DNA of 8,843 nucleotides. Source: Candidatus Rifleibacteriota bacterium. Its GTDB lineage: Bacteria > Muiribacteriota > Ozemobacteria > Ozemobacterales > Ozemobacteraceae. The notes under the pieces were generated by a model that was not told the DNA's origin, made no database searches, and worked only from the letters and a program-made list of their open reading frames with translations. Of this stretch, positions 1 through 6,285 are shown one piece after another. The stretch covers positions 1-8,843 of the forward strand of contig JAQUZA010000115.1 of assembly GCA_028691595.1 (NCBI GenBank), read 5' to 3'. The translations under genes and the position numbers were made by a program. Within the stretch, counting starts at the first letter, position 1. Every line of letters starts with the position of its first letter.

Positions 1-1086
1 CATCGAATCAAGAAGAGCCTGAGAAAGTTTTGAGCTGCTGTCAAGCATATGTACCCGGCGCTCATAAAATGTTACGTAGCCGGCATCGCCTTCAGGAGCA
101 CCTTCTGGGGGTTCGCCGTCGCGAATTATCTCGTCGGTGCAGCCTCTGAAGCTTGATGGCATCGTTTCGAGCAGCTCGTTGGCAAGTTTTAACTGAGATT
201 CAGACCAGGTAGACGTGCCATCAACAGCTTCGATGCTGTAGTTGCTGTCCATGACGGCTTTTTGTTCATCGATTGGATCGTCGGTGCCGGTATCGGTAGC
301 TGTGCTTGTCGAAGTATCGGTGGTGGTGTCTGTTGAAGTGTCAGTATTGGTGCTTGTATCAGTAGTTGTATCGGTCACTGTGGCCGTTGAGGTATCAGTA
401 TCGGTGGTGGTATCGGTCACCGTTGCCGTTGAGGTATCAGTATCGGTGGTGGTATCGGTCACCGTTGCCGTTGAGGTGTCAGTATCGGTGGTGGTATCGG
501 TCACCGTTGCCGTTGAGGTATCAGTATCGGTAGTTGTGTCGGTTACCGTTGCCGTTGAGGTATCGGTATCGGTCGTTGTATCGGTGACCGTAGTCGTTGA
601 TGTATCTGTAGTGGTGCTGGTATCGGTGACCGTAGCTGTTTCGGTAGCGGTGCTGGTTTCGGTGCTGGTTTCGGTGCTGGTTTCGGTTGATGTGCCAGTA
701 TCGGTTATGGTTGCTGTTGCCGTCGCGGTCGGGGTTGGAGGCACAATTTTTGTACAGTCGATAAGTTTGAAACCGAGATTAACACCACCAAGTTTTGCGA
801 TAAGAATGCGCGTCAGATCGTCAATGATCGTCGAGATTCGCTGCAGCTCAGCGGTTTCACTGGCGACTTCAACGGTGGCAGAGGCATTGTCAGTGATGAC
901 GATCGTGTCGGTTGCCCAGGCAGCATCACCGTAATCGCCTGACTGGTCAGGGTTCTCAGTGACTGCAGCCTCGATGGCCCGATAAATTGTATCGACATAG
1001 CTTTCGCTCTGCGCCCAGACATCGGCAGAAGGCGCAGCAAAAAAACAAAGCAGCAACAAAATGATAATAAAGCTTTTCTGGCGCAT
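1..1086 (-). CDS. Secreted Thr/Asp-rich repeat protein, partial; possible lethal-factor-like (M34-type) peptidase domain
   Basis: The frame is open from ATG at 1086 to the left edge (362 codons, 3' end missing). A GGAGG Shine-Dalgarno (1092-1096) lies 5 nt before the ATG. Residues 1-26 form a signal peptide: MRQK, a run of I/L/F, then cleavage after VWA (VWA|QSES), so the product is exported. Residues 27-115 look globular and contain one Cys in LIDCTK. From about 116 (PPTPTAT) to about 270 the chain is almost only Thr, Asp, Ser, Ala and Val, built from a 14-residue unit TATVTDTTTDTDTS and shorter ETST units; this resembles a mucin-like extended linker or stalk. From about 272 a normal composition returns: WSESQLKLANELLETMP from W294, FRGCTDEIIRD, then GYV (336-338) and VHMLDSSS. 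The order W..QL..A.ELL..P / I.RD / GYV / HMLD resembles the start of anthrax-lethal-factor-like (ATLF, M34) domains, whose HExxH would lie past the edge. That assignment is inference from pattern memory; the secreted repeat architecture is seen directly. Confidence 0.85.
   Translation of the reverse strand, partial: MRQKSFIIILLLLCFFAAPSADVWAQSESYVDTIYRAIEAAVTENPDQSGDYGDAAWATDTIVITDNASATVEVASETAELQRISTIIDDLTRILIAKLGGVNLGFKLIDCTKIVPPTPTATATATITDTGTSTETSTETSTETSTATETATVTDTSTTTDTSTTTVTDTTTDTDTSTATVTDTTTDTDTSTATVTDTTTDTDTSTATVTDTTTDTDTSTATVTDTTTDTDTSTATVTDTTTDTSTNTDTSTDTTTDTSTSTATDTGTDDPIDEQKAVMDSNYSIEAVDGTSTWSESQLKLANELLETMPSSFRGCTDEIIRDGEPPEGAPEGDAGYVTFYERRVHMLDSSSKLSQALLDSM
373..624 (-). repeat. 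42-bp tandem repeat array, six copies, coding TATVTDTTTDTDTS
   Basis: Six head-to-tail 42-bp units start at 373, 415, 457, 499, 541 and 583. The units from 415 to 540 are nearly identical; that starting at 583 is clearly diverged, and that starting at 541 intermediate. More decayed relatives continue on both sides (about 289-372 and 625-648). The unit is 14 codons, so copy changes keep the minus-strand frame open. In protein terms it spans residues 155-238. The near-identity of the central copies points to recent duplication by slippage or unequal recombination. Confidence 0.93.
649..684 (-). repeat. 12-bp tandem repeat, three copies, coding ETST
   Basis: The 12-bp plus-strand unit ggtgctggtttc occurs three times without a break (649-660, 661-672, 673-684). 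It is read on the minus strand as Glu-Thr-Ser-Thr. It lies on the N-terminal side of the 42-bp array, within the same Thr-rich linker. Confidence 0.9.
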
Positions 1087-1117
1087 ATTGACCCTCCGAC
1101 TGTACGTCTACACAATC

Positions 1118-1123
1118 ATTATA
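1118..1123 (-). promoter_or_regulatory. Perfect -10 box (TATAAT) for the minus-strand secreted-protein gene
   Basis: Read on the minus strand, TATAAT sits about 32 nt before the start codon at 1086. Transcription would begin near 1111 and give a leader of about 25 nt that includes the GGAGG site. No good -35 hexamer is found at 16-18 nt spacing, so the promoter may be weak or activator-dependent. Only the -10 match and its position support this call. Confidence 0.45.
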
Positions 1124-1199
1124 CAATATTTTTCGACGGTTCGCCTGCCATGAAGCAAATCTGCTCTGACTACAGGAAATTTTGACTTTTGTCTTCATA

Positions 1200-1228
1200 T
1201 TCTTAGACGCAATGCCGATAGATATGAT
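1200..1228 (+). promoter_or_regulatory. Weak candidate promoter for the lptD-like gene
   Basis: TATGAT at 1223-1228 matches the -10 consensus in five of six bases. The hexamer 17 nt upstream, TTCTTA at 1200-1205, matches the -35 consensus in only three. If used, the transcript would begin near 1235, just before the gene. A better -35-like TTGACT at 1182-1187 has no -10 at proper spacing. Low confidence. Confidence 0.25.
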
Positions 1229-1245
1229 GCAGAATCGGGTGGTTC

Positions 1246-3339
1246 ATGTTTCTGCGATTACTGGTTCTACAGGTTAAAAAATTGCACCCGCAGAGAAAAA
1301 AAGGCAGACAAATCCGCAGGTCACTGCTGGTATTGGTGATGATTTCAGTTTTTATTTCTGGAATCATGCCCGCGCACGCCTTTGATGTGCCGTCTATCGA
1401 TACCCAGAAGTTTCCTGTTGAAATTTATGGCGACTATCTTGAATATCGCACCAAGGCTGAGCAGATCGTCACTAAAGGCAAAGCCTACATTGCCTATCAG
1501 GATATGAAGATCAGCGCCGAAAATATTCAGGCCAATACCAAAACCGAAGACATTTTTGCCCAGGGTAAGGTTGATTTCTGGAAAGGTTTTGACCAGACCA
1601 CCGGCGATTTTATGGTTTATAACATGAAGACCGGTGAGGGCTGGATGCGCGATGCTCAGATTCGCAAAAACCGCGATTTTTTCAGTGCCAGTGAAGTTTA
1701 TGTCAGCCCACGTTACAGCCATGCCAAAGATATAATGCAGACGACCTGCGACAATGTCGATCACCCGCATTATCGTATCGTCAGCAAAGAAATTGAGTCT
1801 TATCCAGGCAAATCAATGACCATGGAAGGCCTGGCTGTTAAATGGAAGGGTAAAACCCTTTATCATAAAGGCAGAGACCATAAAGAATTCAAGAATCGCG
1901 AAAAGTTTTTCCATACCCGCCAGGGCATGTCACAGATCGATGGCATCTATTTTAAATTCACCACCGACCTGATGCTGAATGAGCAGGTTTCAGGCAAATT
2001 CACCGCTGATATGTTCGAAAAACGCGGCAATGGTTTTGGTTTTAACGGCACTTATGCCGGCGGCGAAAGGGGCAACGGCTCAATTTATTTCTATCAGCTG
2101 AACGAAACCAAACGAAATCATACCAATACCCAGATGAATATCACGCACAGCTACAGCTTTGCCGGCGGTGAGAACCTGAGCACCAGCCTTATCTACAGCG
2201 GTGACCAGTATACAGGTCAGGCAGAAAATCAGGATCTGACTGTTCAGCTGAACTATCGCCCGGTATTGAGTTTTATGACCATGAATGTCGTTGCCAACAA
2301 GTTTTATGATCTCGATGGCGACAAATATGAACAGGATAACGGTTATCAGCTGCTCAACAGATTGCCCGAAATCAACTTCAGCCTGCCGGTTTACACTACT
2401 CCCGGTGTGCCCCTGTCTTTTAACTTTTCGGGCATGTATGGAAAATACGAAGAAGGCAGTCTGAGTGACAGCAAAGATACCGAGAAAAAAGATGCCAGAA
2501 TCAGCGTAACCGTTCCGACCATTCAGGTTCATGAACGCTTCGATCTCACGCCTTCTTACAATATTCAGAAGAGCTACTATACAGGCGGCATCGAGCGTGA
2601 GAATGGCTCAACCATGGTGCGTGCCAATCATAAGTTTTCGAACGTCACCAACCTCGAGTTCAACTACAACATTTCAACTTCAAAAGGTAAGTCACCATTT
2701 CAGTTCGATTCGTTTACCAGCACTGATGTGTTTTCAACCAGACTCAGATTTGCCGAAAATTCCTGGACCCTCAACCCGATCAACTTCAACTATAACCGGG
2801 TCAGAAGTCGTCTCGAACAGGTTTACTGGGACTACTCGCGCCGTTCAAGGCCTGATGCCTACAGAAACTGGGAATTTTTCATCCGTCGCGACTACATACC
2901 CGGAAACGTCTCTCTTGAAAAAATGGATCTGACCAACCTGCTGCCCGGCAACATGAATGCCCGCTATCGCATGTCGACTAACCTGTGGTCGTTTGATACC
3001 AGCATTACCATACCGGCTAAGAGCAGCAGCATCTCAAACACCTCTTTCAACTACCAGGCCACTATCAGGCCTTTGTGGGCCGTAACGGCATCGGGTAACT
3101 ACAATCATCTCAACGAGAAGTTCAGCCCCCTGACCATCGGCCTGGTGCGCGACCTGCACTGCTGGGAAGCCCGGGCGGAATACAATCATGAGCGTAAAGA
3201 ATTCTGGGTTGAATTTTATCTGAAGGCTTACCCCTCAGATACAGGCCGCTTCAGATACGGTATGGAAGACAACAAACTTGAAGCCAAGCTTGCAGCCTAC
3301 GATCAGATGACCCAGCGCTATGAAGGCATGACTCGCTGA
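1246..3339 (+). CDS. lptD: LPS-assembly protein LptD (OstA family), outer-membrane beta-barrel
   Basis: LptD is the outer-membrane translocon that, with LptE, inserts lipopolysaccharide into the outer leaflet. The 697-residue product has a basic N-terminus (KKGRQIRR), a hydrophobic segment and cleavage after PAHA (residue 45), giving a Sec signal with a long n-region. Residues about 57-140 form an OstA/LptA-like beta-jellyroll (VEIYGDYLEY, repeated A.I.Y...K..A..I). The LptD motif TTCD (Cys168) follows, and then a long region of alternating, aromatic-rich strands typical of a beta-barrel, ending with the family's CW motif (Cys639-Trp640) and a final strand-rich tail. These are the only two cysteines. 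At 697 residues it is somewhat shorter than the 784 of E. coli. The start is uncertain: ATG 1246 has only GGGTGG 3 nt upstream, while TTG 1282 has AGG 8 nt upstream and would trim 12 residues without harming the signal peptide. The next gene begins 92 bases downstream behind its own likely promoter. Family call strong; pairing with an LptE cannot be judged here. Confidence 0.88.
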   Translation: MFLRLLVLQVKKLHPQRKKGRQIRRSLLVLVMISVFISGIMPAHAFDVPSIDTQKFPVEIYGDYLEYRTKAEQIVTKGKAYIAYQDMKISAENIQANTKTEDIFAQGKVDFWKGFDQTTGDFMVYNMKTGEGWMRDAQIRKNRDFFSASEVYVSPRYSHAKDIMQTTCDNVDHPHYRIVSKEIESYPGKSMTMEGLAVKWKGKTLYHKGRDHKEFKNREKFFHTRQGMSQIDGIYFKFTTDLMLNEQVSGKFTADMFEKRGNGFGFNGTYAGGERGNGSIYFYQLNETKRNHTNTQMNITHSYSFAGGENLSTSLIYSGDQYTGQAENQDLTVQLNYRPVLSFMTMNVVANKFYDLDGDKYEQDNGYQLLNRLPEINFSLPVYTTPGVPLSFNFSGMYGKYEEGSLSDSKDTEKKDARISVTVPTIQVHERFDLTPSYNIQKSYYTGGIERENGSTMVRANHKFSNVTNLEFNYNISTSKGKSPFQFDSFTSTDVFSTRLRFAENSWTLNPINFNYNRVRSRLEQVYWDYSRRSRPDAYRNWEFFIRRDYIPGNVSLEKMDLTNLLPGNMNARYRMSTNLWSFDTSITIPAKSSSISNTSFNYQATIRPLWAVTASGNYNHLNEKFSPLTIGLVRDLHCWEARAEYNHERKEFWVEFYLKAYPSDTGRFRYGMEDNKLEAKLAAYDQMTQRYEGMTR

Positions 3340-3371
3340 CACCCTGCCCTGTCTCAACGTCAGGATAGTTG

Positions 3372-3401
3372 TTGAAATATTCCTGTCTACCTGTGTATTA
3401 T
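3372..3401 (+). promoter_or_regulatory. Sigma70-type promoter before the rpiB-upp-murA gene run
   Basis: TTGAAA (3372-3377) and TATTAT (3396-3401) are separated by 18 nt, with four of six and five of six consensus matches. Transcription would begin near 3408 and give a leader of about 24 nt carrying the GGAGG of rpiB. It lies in the only sizeable gap between lptD and HEAT, so it can serve all five downstream genes. Confidence 0.55.
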
Positions 3402-3418
3402 GAACCATCGCACATGGT

Positions 3419-3423
3419 GGAGG
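3419..3423 (+). promoter_or_regulatory. Ribosome binding site that fixes the rpiB start
   Basis: GGAGG lies 8 nt before ATG 3432. It favours that start over the upstream in-frame TTG at 3369, which would add 21 residues with no counterpart in the RpiB family and would overlap the likely promoter. Confidence 0.8.
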
Positions 3424-3431
3424 AACAGTTG

Positions 3432-3875
3432 ATGAAGATATACGCAGGCTCGGATCATGGCGGCTTTGAACTCAAAAAGACCCTGATCAAACGTATTCAG
3501 GAGCTCGGCCATCAGGTCGAAGATCTTGGTACTCACTCAGCCGCTTCATGCGATTACCCCGATTACGCACACGCGGTTGCCGCTAACGTCATTGCCGAAC
3601 CTGGCTCTCTCGGGCTTTTGACCTGCGGCTCCGGAATAGGCATTTCGATTGCCGCCAACCGTCACCATGGCATCAGGGCCGCCCTCTGCCACTGCTCTCT
3701 CGAAGCCGAACTGGCACGCCGTCACAACGATGCCAACGTTCTGGTCATGGGCGGTCGCCTCGTGGGTGAAGCGCTCGCCATCGATATTCTCGAAAAATTT
3801 CTGGTTGCAGAATTTGAAGGCGGCCGCCACGCCGGTCGGGTCCAAAAAATTGAAATTACCCAGGAAGGGCACTAA
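3432..3875 (+). CDS. rpiB: Ribose-5-phosphate isomerase B
   Basis: This cytoplasmic enzyme interconverts ribulose-5-phosphate and ribose-5-phosphate in the pentose phosphate pathway and so supplies PRPP synthesis. The 147-residue product matches the usual RpiB length. It opens with MKIYAGSDHGG (Asp8-His9), carries the active-site loop CGSGIGISIAAN with catalytic-type Cys65, then GIRAA and the RHNDANVL motif with His98, followed by GGRLVG. All hallmark residues of the LacAB/RpiB family are present; single-subunit RpiB fits better than LacA or LacB, which come as a pair. The gene is first in a five-gene run and ends 4 bases before upp. Its product leads toward PRPP, the co-substrate of the next enzyme, which makes the pairing sensible. 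RpiA-type isomerase is unrelated in sequence. Confidence 0.96.
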   Translation: MKIYAGSDHGGFELKKTLIKRIQELGHQVEDLGTHSAASCDYPDYAHAVAANVIAEPGSLGLLTCGSGIGISIAANRHHGIRAALCHCSLEAELARRHNDANVLVMGGRLVGEALAIDILEKFLVAEFEGGRHAGRVQKIEITQEGH

Positions 3876-3879
3876 TAGC

Positions 3880-4509
3880 ATGGGAAAGCTGATTATCGTT
3901 GATCATCCTCTGGTTAAACATAAAATTACTTTTTTGCGCTCAAAACACACCGATGTTCAGGTATTTCGGCAGCTGATGCAGGAATTGTCGATGCTGCTCG
4001 CCTATGAAGCCACCCGCACCATACCTGTCGAAAATATCACCTGCGAAACTCCGTTGATGGAGGCCGATGCTCACCATATTTCCACTGGTACTCTCGCGGT
4101 GATTCCGATTCTTAGGGCTGGTCTCGGCATGGTTGATGGTCTGCTTAGCTTCATGCCAATGGCGCGGGTTGGTCATATCGGCCTATATCGCGATCATGAA
4201 ACCCTGCAGCCGGTTGAATATTATTGCAAACTCCCTGAAGGCATCGCCGGCATGGAAGTCTTTGTGCTTGACCCGATGCTTGCTACCGGTGGCACCGTTG
4301 CCAAATCGATCGAAATTATCAAAAATGCCGGGGCCACAAAAATCAGATTTTTATGCGTGGTATCATGCCCCGAAGGTGTGGAATTTCTGCAGAAAGCCCA
4401 CCCGGATGTCGATATCTACACCTGCGTAATGGACAAAGGTCTGAACGACAAGGGCTATATTCTGCCAGGGCTTGGTGATGCCGGAGACCGATTGTATGGA
4501 ACCAAATAA
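3880..4509 (+). CDS. upp: Uracil phosphoribosyltransferase
   Basis: Upp makes UMP and pyrophosphate from uracil and PRPP in pyrimidine salvage, in the cytoplasm. The 209-residue length is standard for the family. MGKLIIVDHPLVKHK is the typical opening, with the conserved LR and EL..LLAYEATR segments after it. ILRAGLGMVDG is the conserved dimer and active-site region, DPMLATGGT (131-139) is the PRPP-binding loop, and GDAGDRLYGT (199-208) is the uracil-recognition end. No key residue is missing. AGGAAGGG at 3862-3869, inside the end of rpiB, is its ribosome binding site 10 nt before ATG 3880. The gap to rpiB is 4 bases and the 3' end overlaps the next gene by 14 bases, so co-transcription is very likely. 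No attenuator or PyrR-type leader was seen before it. Confidence 0.97.
   Translation: MGKLIIVDHPLVKHKITFLRSKHTDVQVFRQLMQELSMLLAYEATRTIPVENITCETPLMEADAHHISTGTLAVIPILRAGLGMVDGLLSFMPMARVGHIGLYRDHETLQPVEYYCKLPEGIAGMEVFVLDPMLATGGTVAKSIEIIKNAGATKIRFLCVVSCPEGVEFLQKAHPDVDIYTCVMDKGLNDKGYILPGLGDAGDRLYGTK
4483..4487 (+). promoter_or_regulatory. Ribosome binding site inside upp that fixes the dCMP deaminase start
   Basis: GGAGA lies within the last codons of upp, 8 nt before ATG 4496. It supports that start over the in-frame TTG at 4472, which would give a longer overlap and an N-terminus without family support. Confidence 0.65.
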
Positions 4510-4996
4510 TAACCCCGTAGTACCAGTGTATGACCACATCTCAGAAAGACCGAGCTGGGATGTCTATTTTCTGAGAATTGCCAGACTGGTGGCCCAGCGC
4601 TCAACATGTCTGAGAAGGCAGGTTGGCGCGGTAATAGTGCGCGAAAACCGCATGCTGGCAACTGGTTATAACGGTGCTCCGGTTGGCATTCCGCATTGCT
4701 TTCAGCTTGCCGGTGGTTGCCTGCGCGAAGCCAAAAACATACCTTCAGGGCAGCGTCAGGAGCTTTGCCGCGGTCTGCATGCCGAGCAGAATGCGATTCT
4801 GCAGGCGGCCGCGTTCGGTGTTTCCCTCAAAGGCAGTGATTGTTATTGTACGCACCAGCCCTGTGTAACCTGTGCTAAAATGCTGATTAATGCCGGGATA
4901 AAAAGAGTGGTGTTTCTTGGCGATTACCCCGACGAACTCTCGCTTGAGATGCTTAAAGAAGGCAAGATAACTCTCGAAAGGATTGAAATAGACTGA
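4496..4996 (+). CDS. comEB: dCMP deaminase (ComEB family, zinc-dependent)
   Basis: The enzyme hydrolytically deaminates dCMP to dUMP, the substrate of thymidylate synthase. The 166-residue product has the family opening SWDVYFLRIARLVAQRSTC, then VGAVIV and GYNGAP (57-62). The catalytic zinc site is complete: His95 and Glu97 in HAEQNAI, and Cys123 and Cys126 in PCVTC. An insert with Cys68, Cys75 and Cys91 (GIPHC, GGCLRE, ELCRGLHAE) is usual in this subfamily and may hold a second zinc; it separates the protein from cytidine or tRNA-adenosine deaminases. The start overlaps the end of upp by 14 bases, which suggests translational coupling, and murA begins 3 bases after its stop. The symbol comes from the B. 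subtilis homologue and does not imply competence; no other competence gene is present here. Confidence 0.92.
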   Translation: MEPNNNPVVPVYDHISERPSWDVYFLRIARLVAQRSTCLRRQVGAVIVRENRMLATGYNGAPVGIPHCFQLAGGCLREAKNIPSGQRQELCRGLHAEQNAILQAAAFGVSLKGSDCYCTHQPCVTCAKMLINAGIKRVVFLGDYPDELSLEMLKEGKITLERIEID

Positions 4997-4999
4997 GTC

Positions 5000-6271
5000 A
5001 TGGCAAAAATTCTGATTGAGGGTGGAAAACCTCTTAGTGGCAGTATCAGGGTCAGCGGTGCTAAAAATGCAGCTTTGCCAATCATGGCAGGGGTTATTCT
5101 CAGCACCAGGCCCGTGTGCCTGACTAATGTTCCGGCGTTGAATGACGTGGAAACCATGGCACGAGTGCTGCAGGCACTGGGTGTCAAAACTACCCACCAG
5201 GGTGCAAATGTCTATAATTTTGATGCCTCAGGTCAGCTCAGCGATGAGGCCCCTTATGAACTGGTTAAAACCATGCGGGCCAGCTTTTTTGTTATGGGCC
5301 CGCTGCTCGCAAGATTAAAGAAGGCCAGGGTGCCATTGCCGGGTGGCTGTGCCATAGGTGTAAGGCCGGTTAACATTCACCTCAAAGGCTTTGAAGCTCT
5401 TGGGGCACAGGTTTCAATTGAGGGTGGTTGTGCGGTTGCCGTCGCCGATAAATTGCGTGGCAACAAGATTCTTCTCGATTTTCCTTCGGTTGGCGCGACC
5501 GAAAATCTGATGATGGCTGCCACCCTTGCCGAAGGCCGCACAGTTATCGATAATTCCGCCCAGGAACCAGAGATAGTCGACCTGGCAAAGTTTTTAAACA
5601 CCATCGGTGCCAGAATAGAAGGGGCCGGCAGCCCGAGTATCAGCATCGAAGGCGTTGAAAGCCTTGGCGGCGGCGAATACAGCGTTATGGCCGACCGTAT
5701 TGAAGCCGGCACGTTCGCTGTTATGGGCGCAATGACTGGTGGCCCGATCAGGGTCGAAAAGTGTGACCCCGATCACCTGCTCGCTCTCATCAACAAACTG
5801 CGTGAAATGGGTGCCGAGATTACCACCGAGGCTGATACTATTATCGTGAAGGCCGATCGCAGACTGCGGGCCGTTGAGGTTAAAACTTTGCCTTACCCGG
5901 GTTTTGCCACTGACCTGCAGGCGCAGCTGATGGCCGCCATGTGCCTCGCAGAAGGCAGTTCATCAGTAACCGAAACCATTTTTGAAAATCGCTTTATGCA
6001 CGTTTCTGAACTGGCCCGCATGGGTGCCAGCATCACTATTCATGATCGTACCGCCGTGGTGCATGGGGTAAAAACCCTGCAGGGTGCCCCGGTTTCGGCT
6101 ACTGACCTTCGTGCCGGTGCCGCCATGGTTCTTGCCGGGCTGGTTGCCGAAGGAAAAACCGAAATCAGCCAGGTCTACCATATCGACAGGGGTTATGAAG
6201 ACCTTGTTGGTCGAATTATGAAGCTTGGTGCCAGCATTCAACGTATCGAAGAACCTGCAGCTCAGAAATAG
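5000..6271 (+). CDS. murA: UDP-N-acetylglucosamine 1-carboxyvinyltransferase (MurA)
   Basis: MurA transfers enolpyruvate from PEP to UDP-GlcNAc, the first committed step of peptidoglycan synthesis, in the cytoplasm. The 423-residue length fits. Lys22-Asn23 lie in SGAKNAALP, the catalytic loop GGCAIGVRP holds Cys117 (E. coli Cys115 equivalent), Asp305 lies in YPGFATDLQAQ, and the C-terminal RGYEDL contains the conserved PEP-binding arginine. Because cysteine is kept, the fosfomycin-target form is predicted, unlike the aspartate variants of some intrinsically resistant bacteria. It is not the related EPSP synthase: the GGCAIG loop and RGYE ending are MurA-specific. The ATG follows the dCMP deaminase stop by 3 bases and has only a poor ribosome binding site (AAAGGA about 17 nt upstream), so translation probably relies on coupling to the upstream gene. 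Confidence 0.97.
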   Translation: MAKILIEGGKPLSGSIRVSGAKNAALPIMAGVILSTRPVCLTNVPALNDVETMARVLQALGVKTTHQGANVYNFDASGQLSDEAPYELVKTMRASFFVMGPLLARLKKARVPLPGGCAIGVRPVNIHLKGFEALGAQVSIEGGCAVAVADKLRGNKILLDFPSVGATENLMMAATLAEGRTVIDNSAQEPEIVDLAKFLNTIGARIEGAGSPSISIEGVESLGGGEYSVMADRIEAGTFAVMGAMTGGPIRVEKCDPDHLLALINKLREMGAEITTEADTIIVKADRRLRAVEVKTLPYPGFATDLQAQLMAAMCLAEGSSSVTETIFENRFMHVSELARMGASITIHDRTAVVHGVKTLQGAPVSATDLRAGAAMVLAGLVAEGKTEISQVYHIDRGYEDLVGRIMKLGASIQRIEEPAAQK

Positions 6272-6273
6272 AA

Positions 6274-6279
6274 GAGGAG
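6274..6279 (+). promoter_or_regulatory. Ribosome binding site of the HEAT-repeat gene
   Basis: GAGGAG lies 6 nt before ATG 6286 in the 14-base gap after murA. It is far stronger than the site of murA and supports both the chosen start and independent initiation of this gene within the shared transcript. Confidence 0.75.
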
Positions 6280-6285
6280 CATAGC

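Noticed and set aside
373..684. Possible CRISPR array
   Set aside because: The 42-bp units adjoin directly with no unique spacers and keep an open reading frame; they are coding repeats.
242..934. Plus-strand open frame of 230 codons, rich in VSVTVAVEVSVSVV
   Set aside because: It is the antisense of the Thr/Asp repeat linker. The real frame on the minus strand has a signal peptide, a ribosome binding site, a -10 box and normal flanking domains; this one has none.
813..1198. Two minus-strand open frames (813-1115 and 956-1198) at the start of the secreted-protein gene
   Set aside because: They are out of frame with the signal-peptide ORF starting at 1086, lack ribosome binding sites and show no protein-like composition.
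1345..1770. Minus-strand 141-codon frame (and 2080-2532) opposite lptD
   Set aside because: Antisense shadows of a well-supported gene, with no ribosome binding site or recognisable domain.
3336..3363. CTGAC / GTCAG inverted repeat after lptD as a terminator
   Set aside because: The stem is only 5 bp with an 18-nt loop and no T-run follows.
3369..3431. N-terminal extension of rpiB from TTG 3369
   Set aside because: It overlaps the likely promoter and lacks family counterparts; ATG 3432 has a GGAGG at good spacing.
5000..6271. EPSP synthase (AroA) as an alternative to MurA
   Set aside because: The GGCAIG catalytic cysteine loop and the RGYE C-terminal motif are MurA features.
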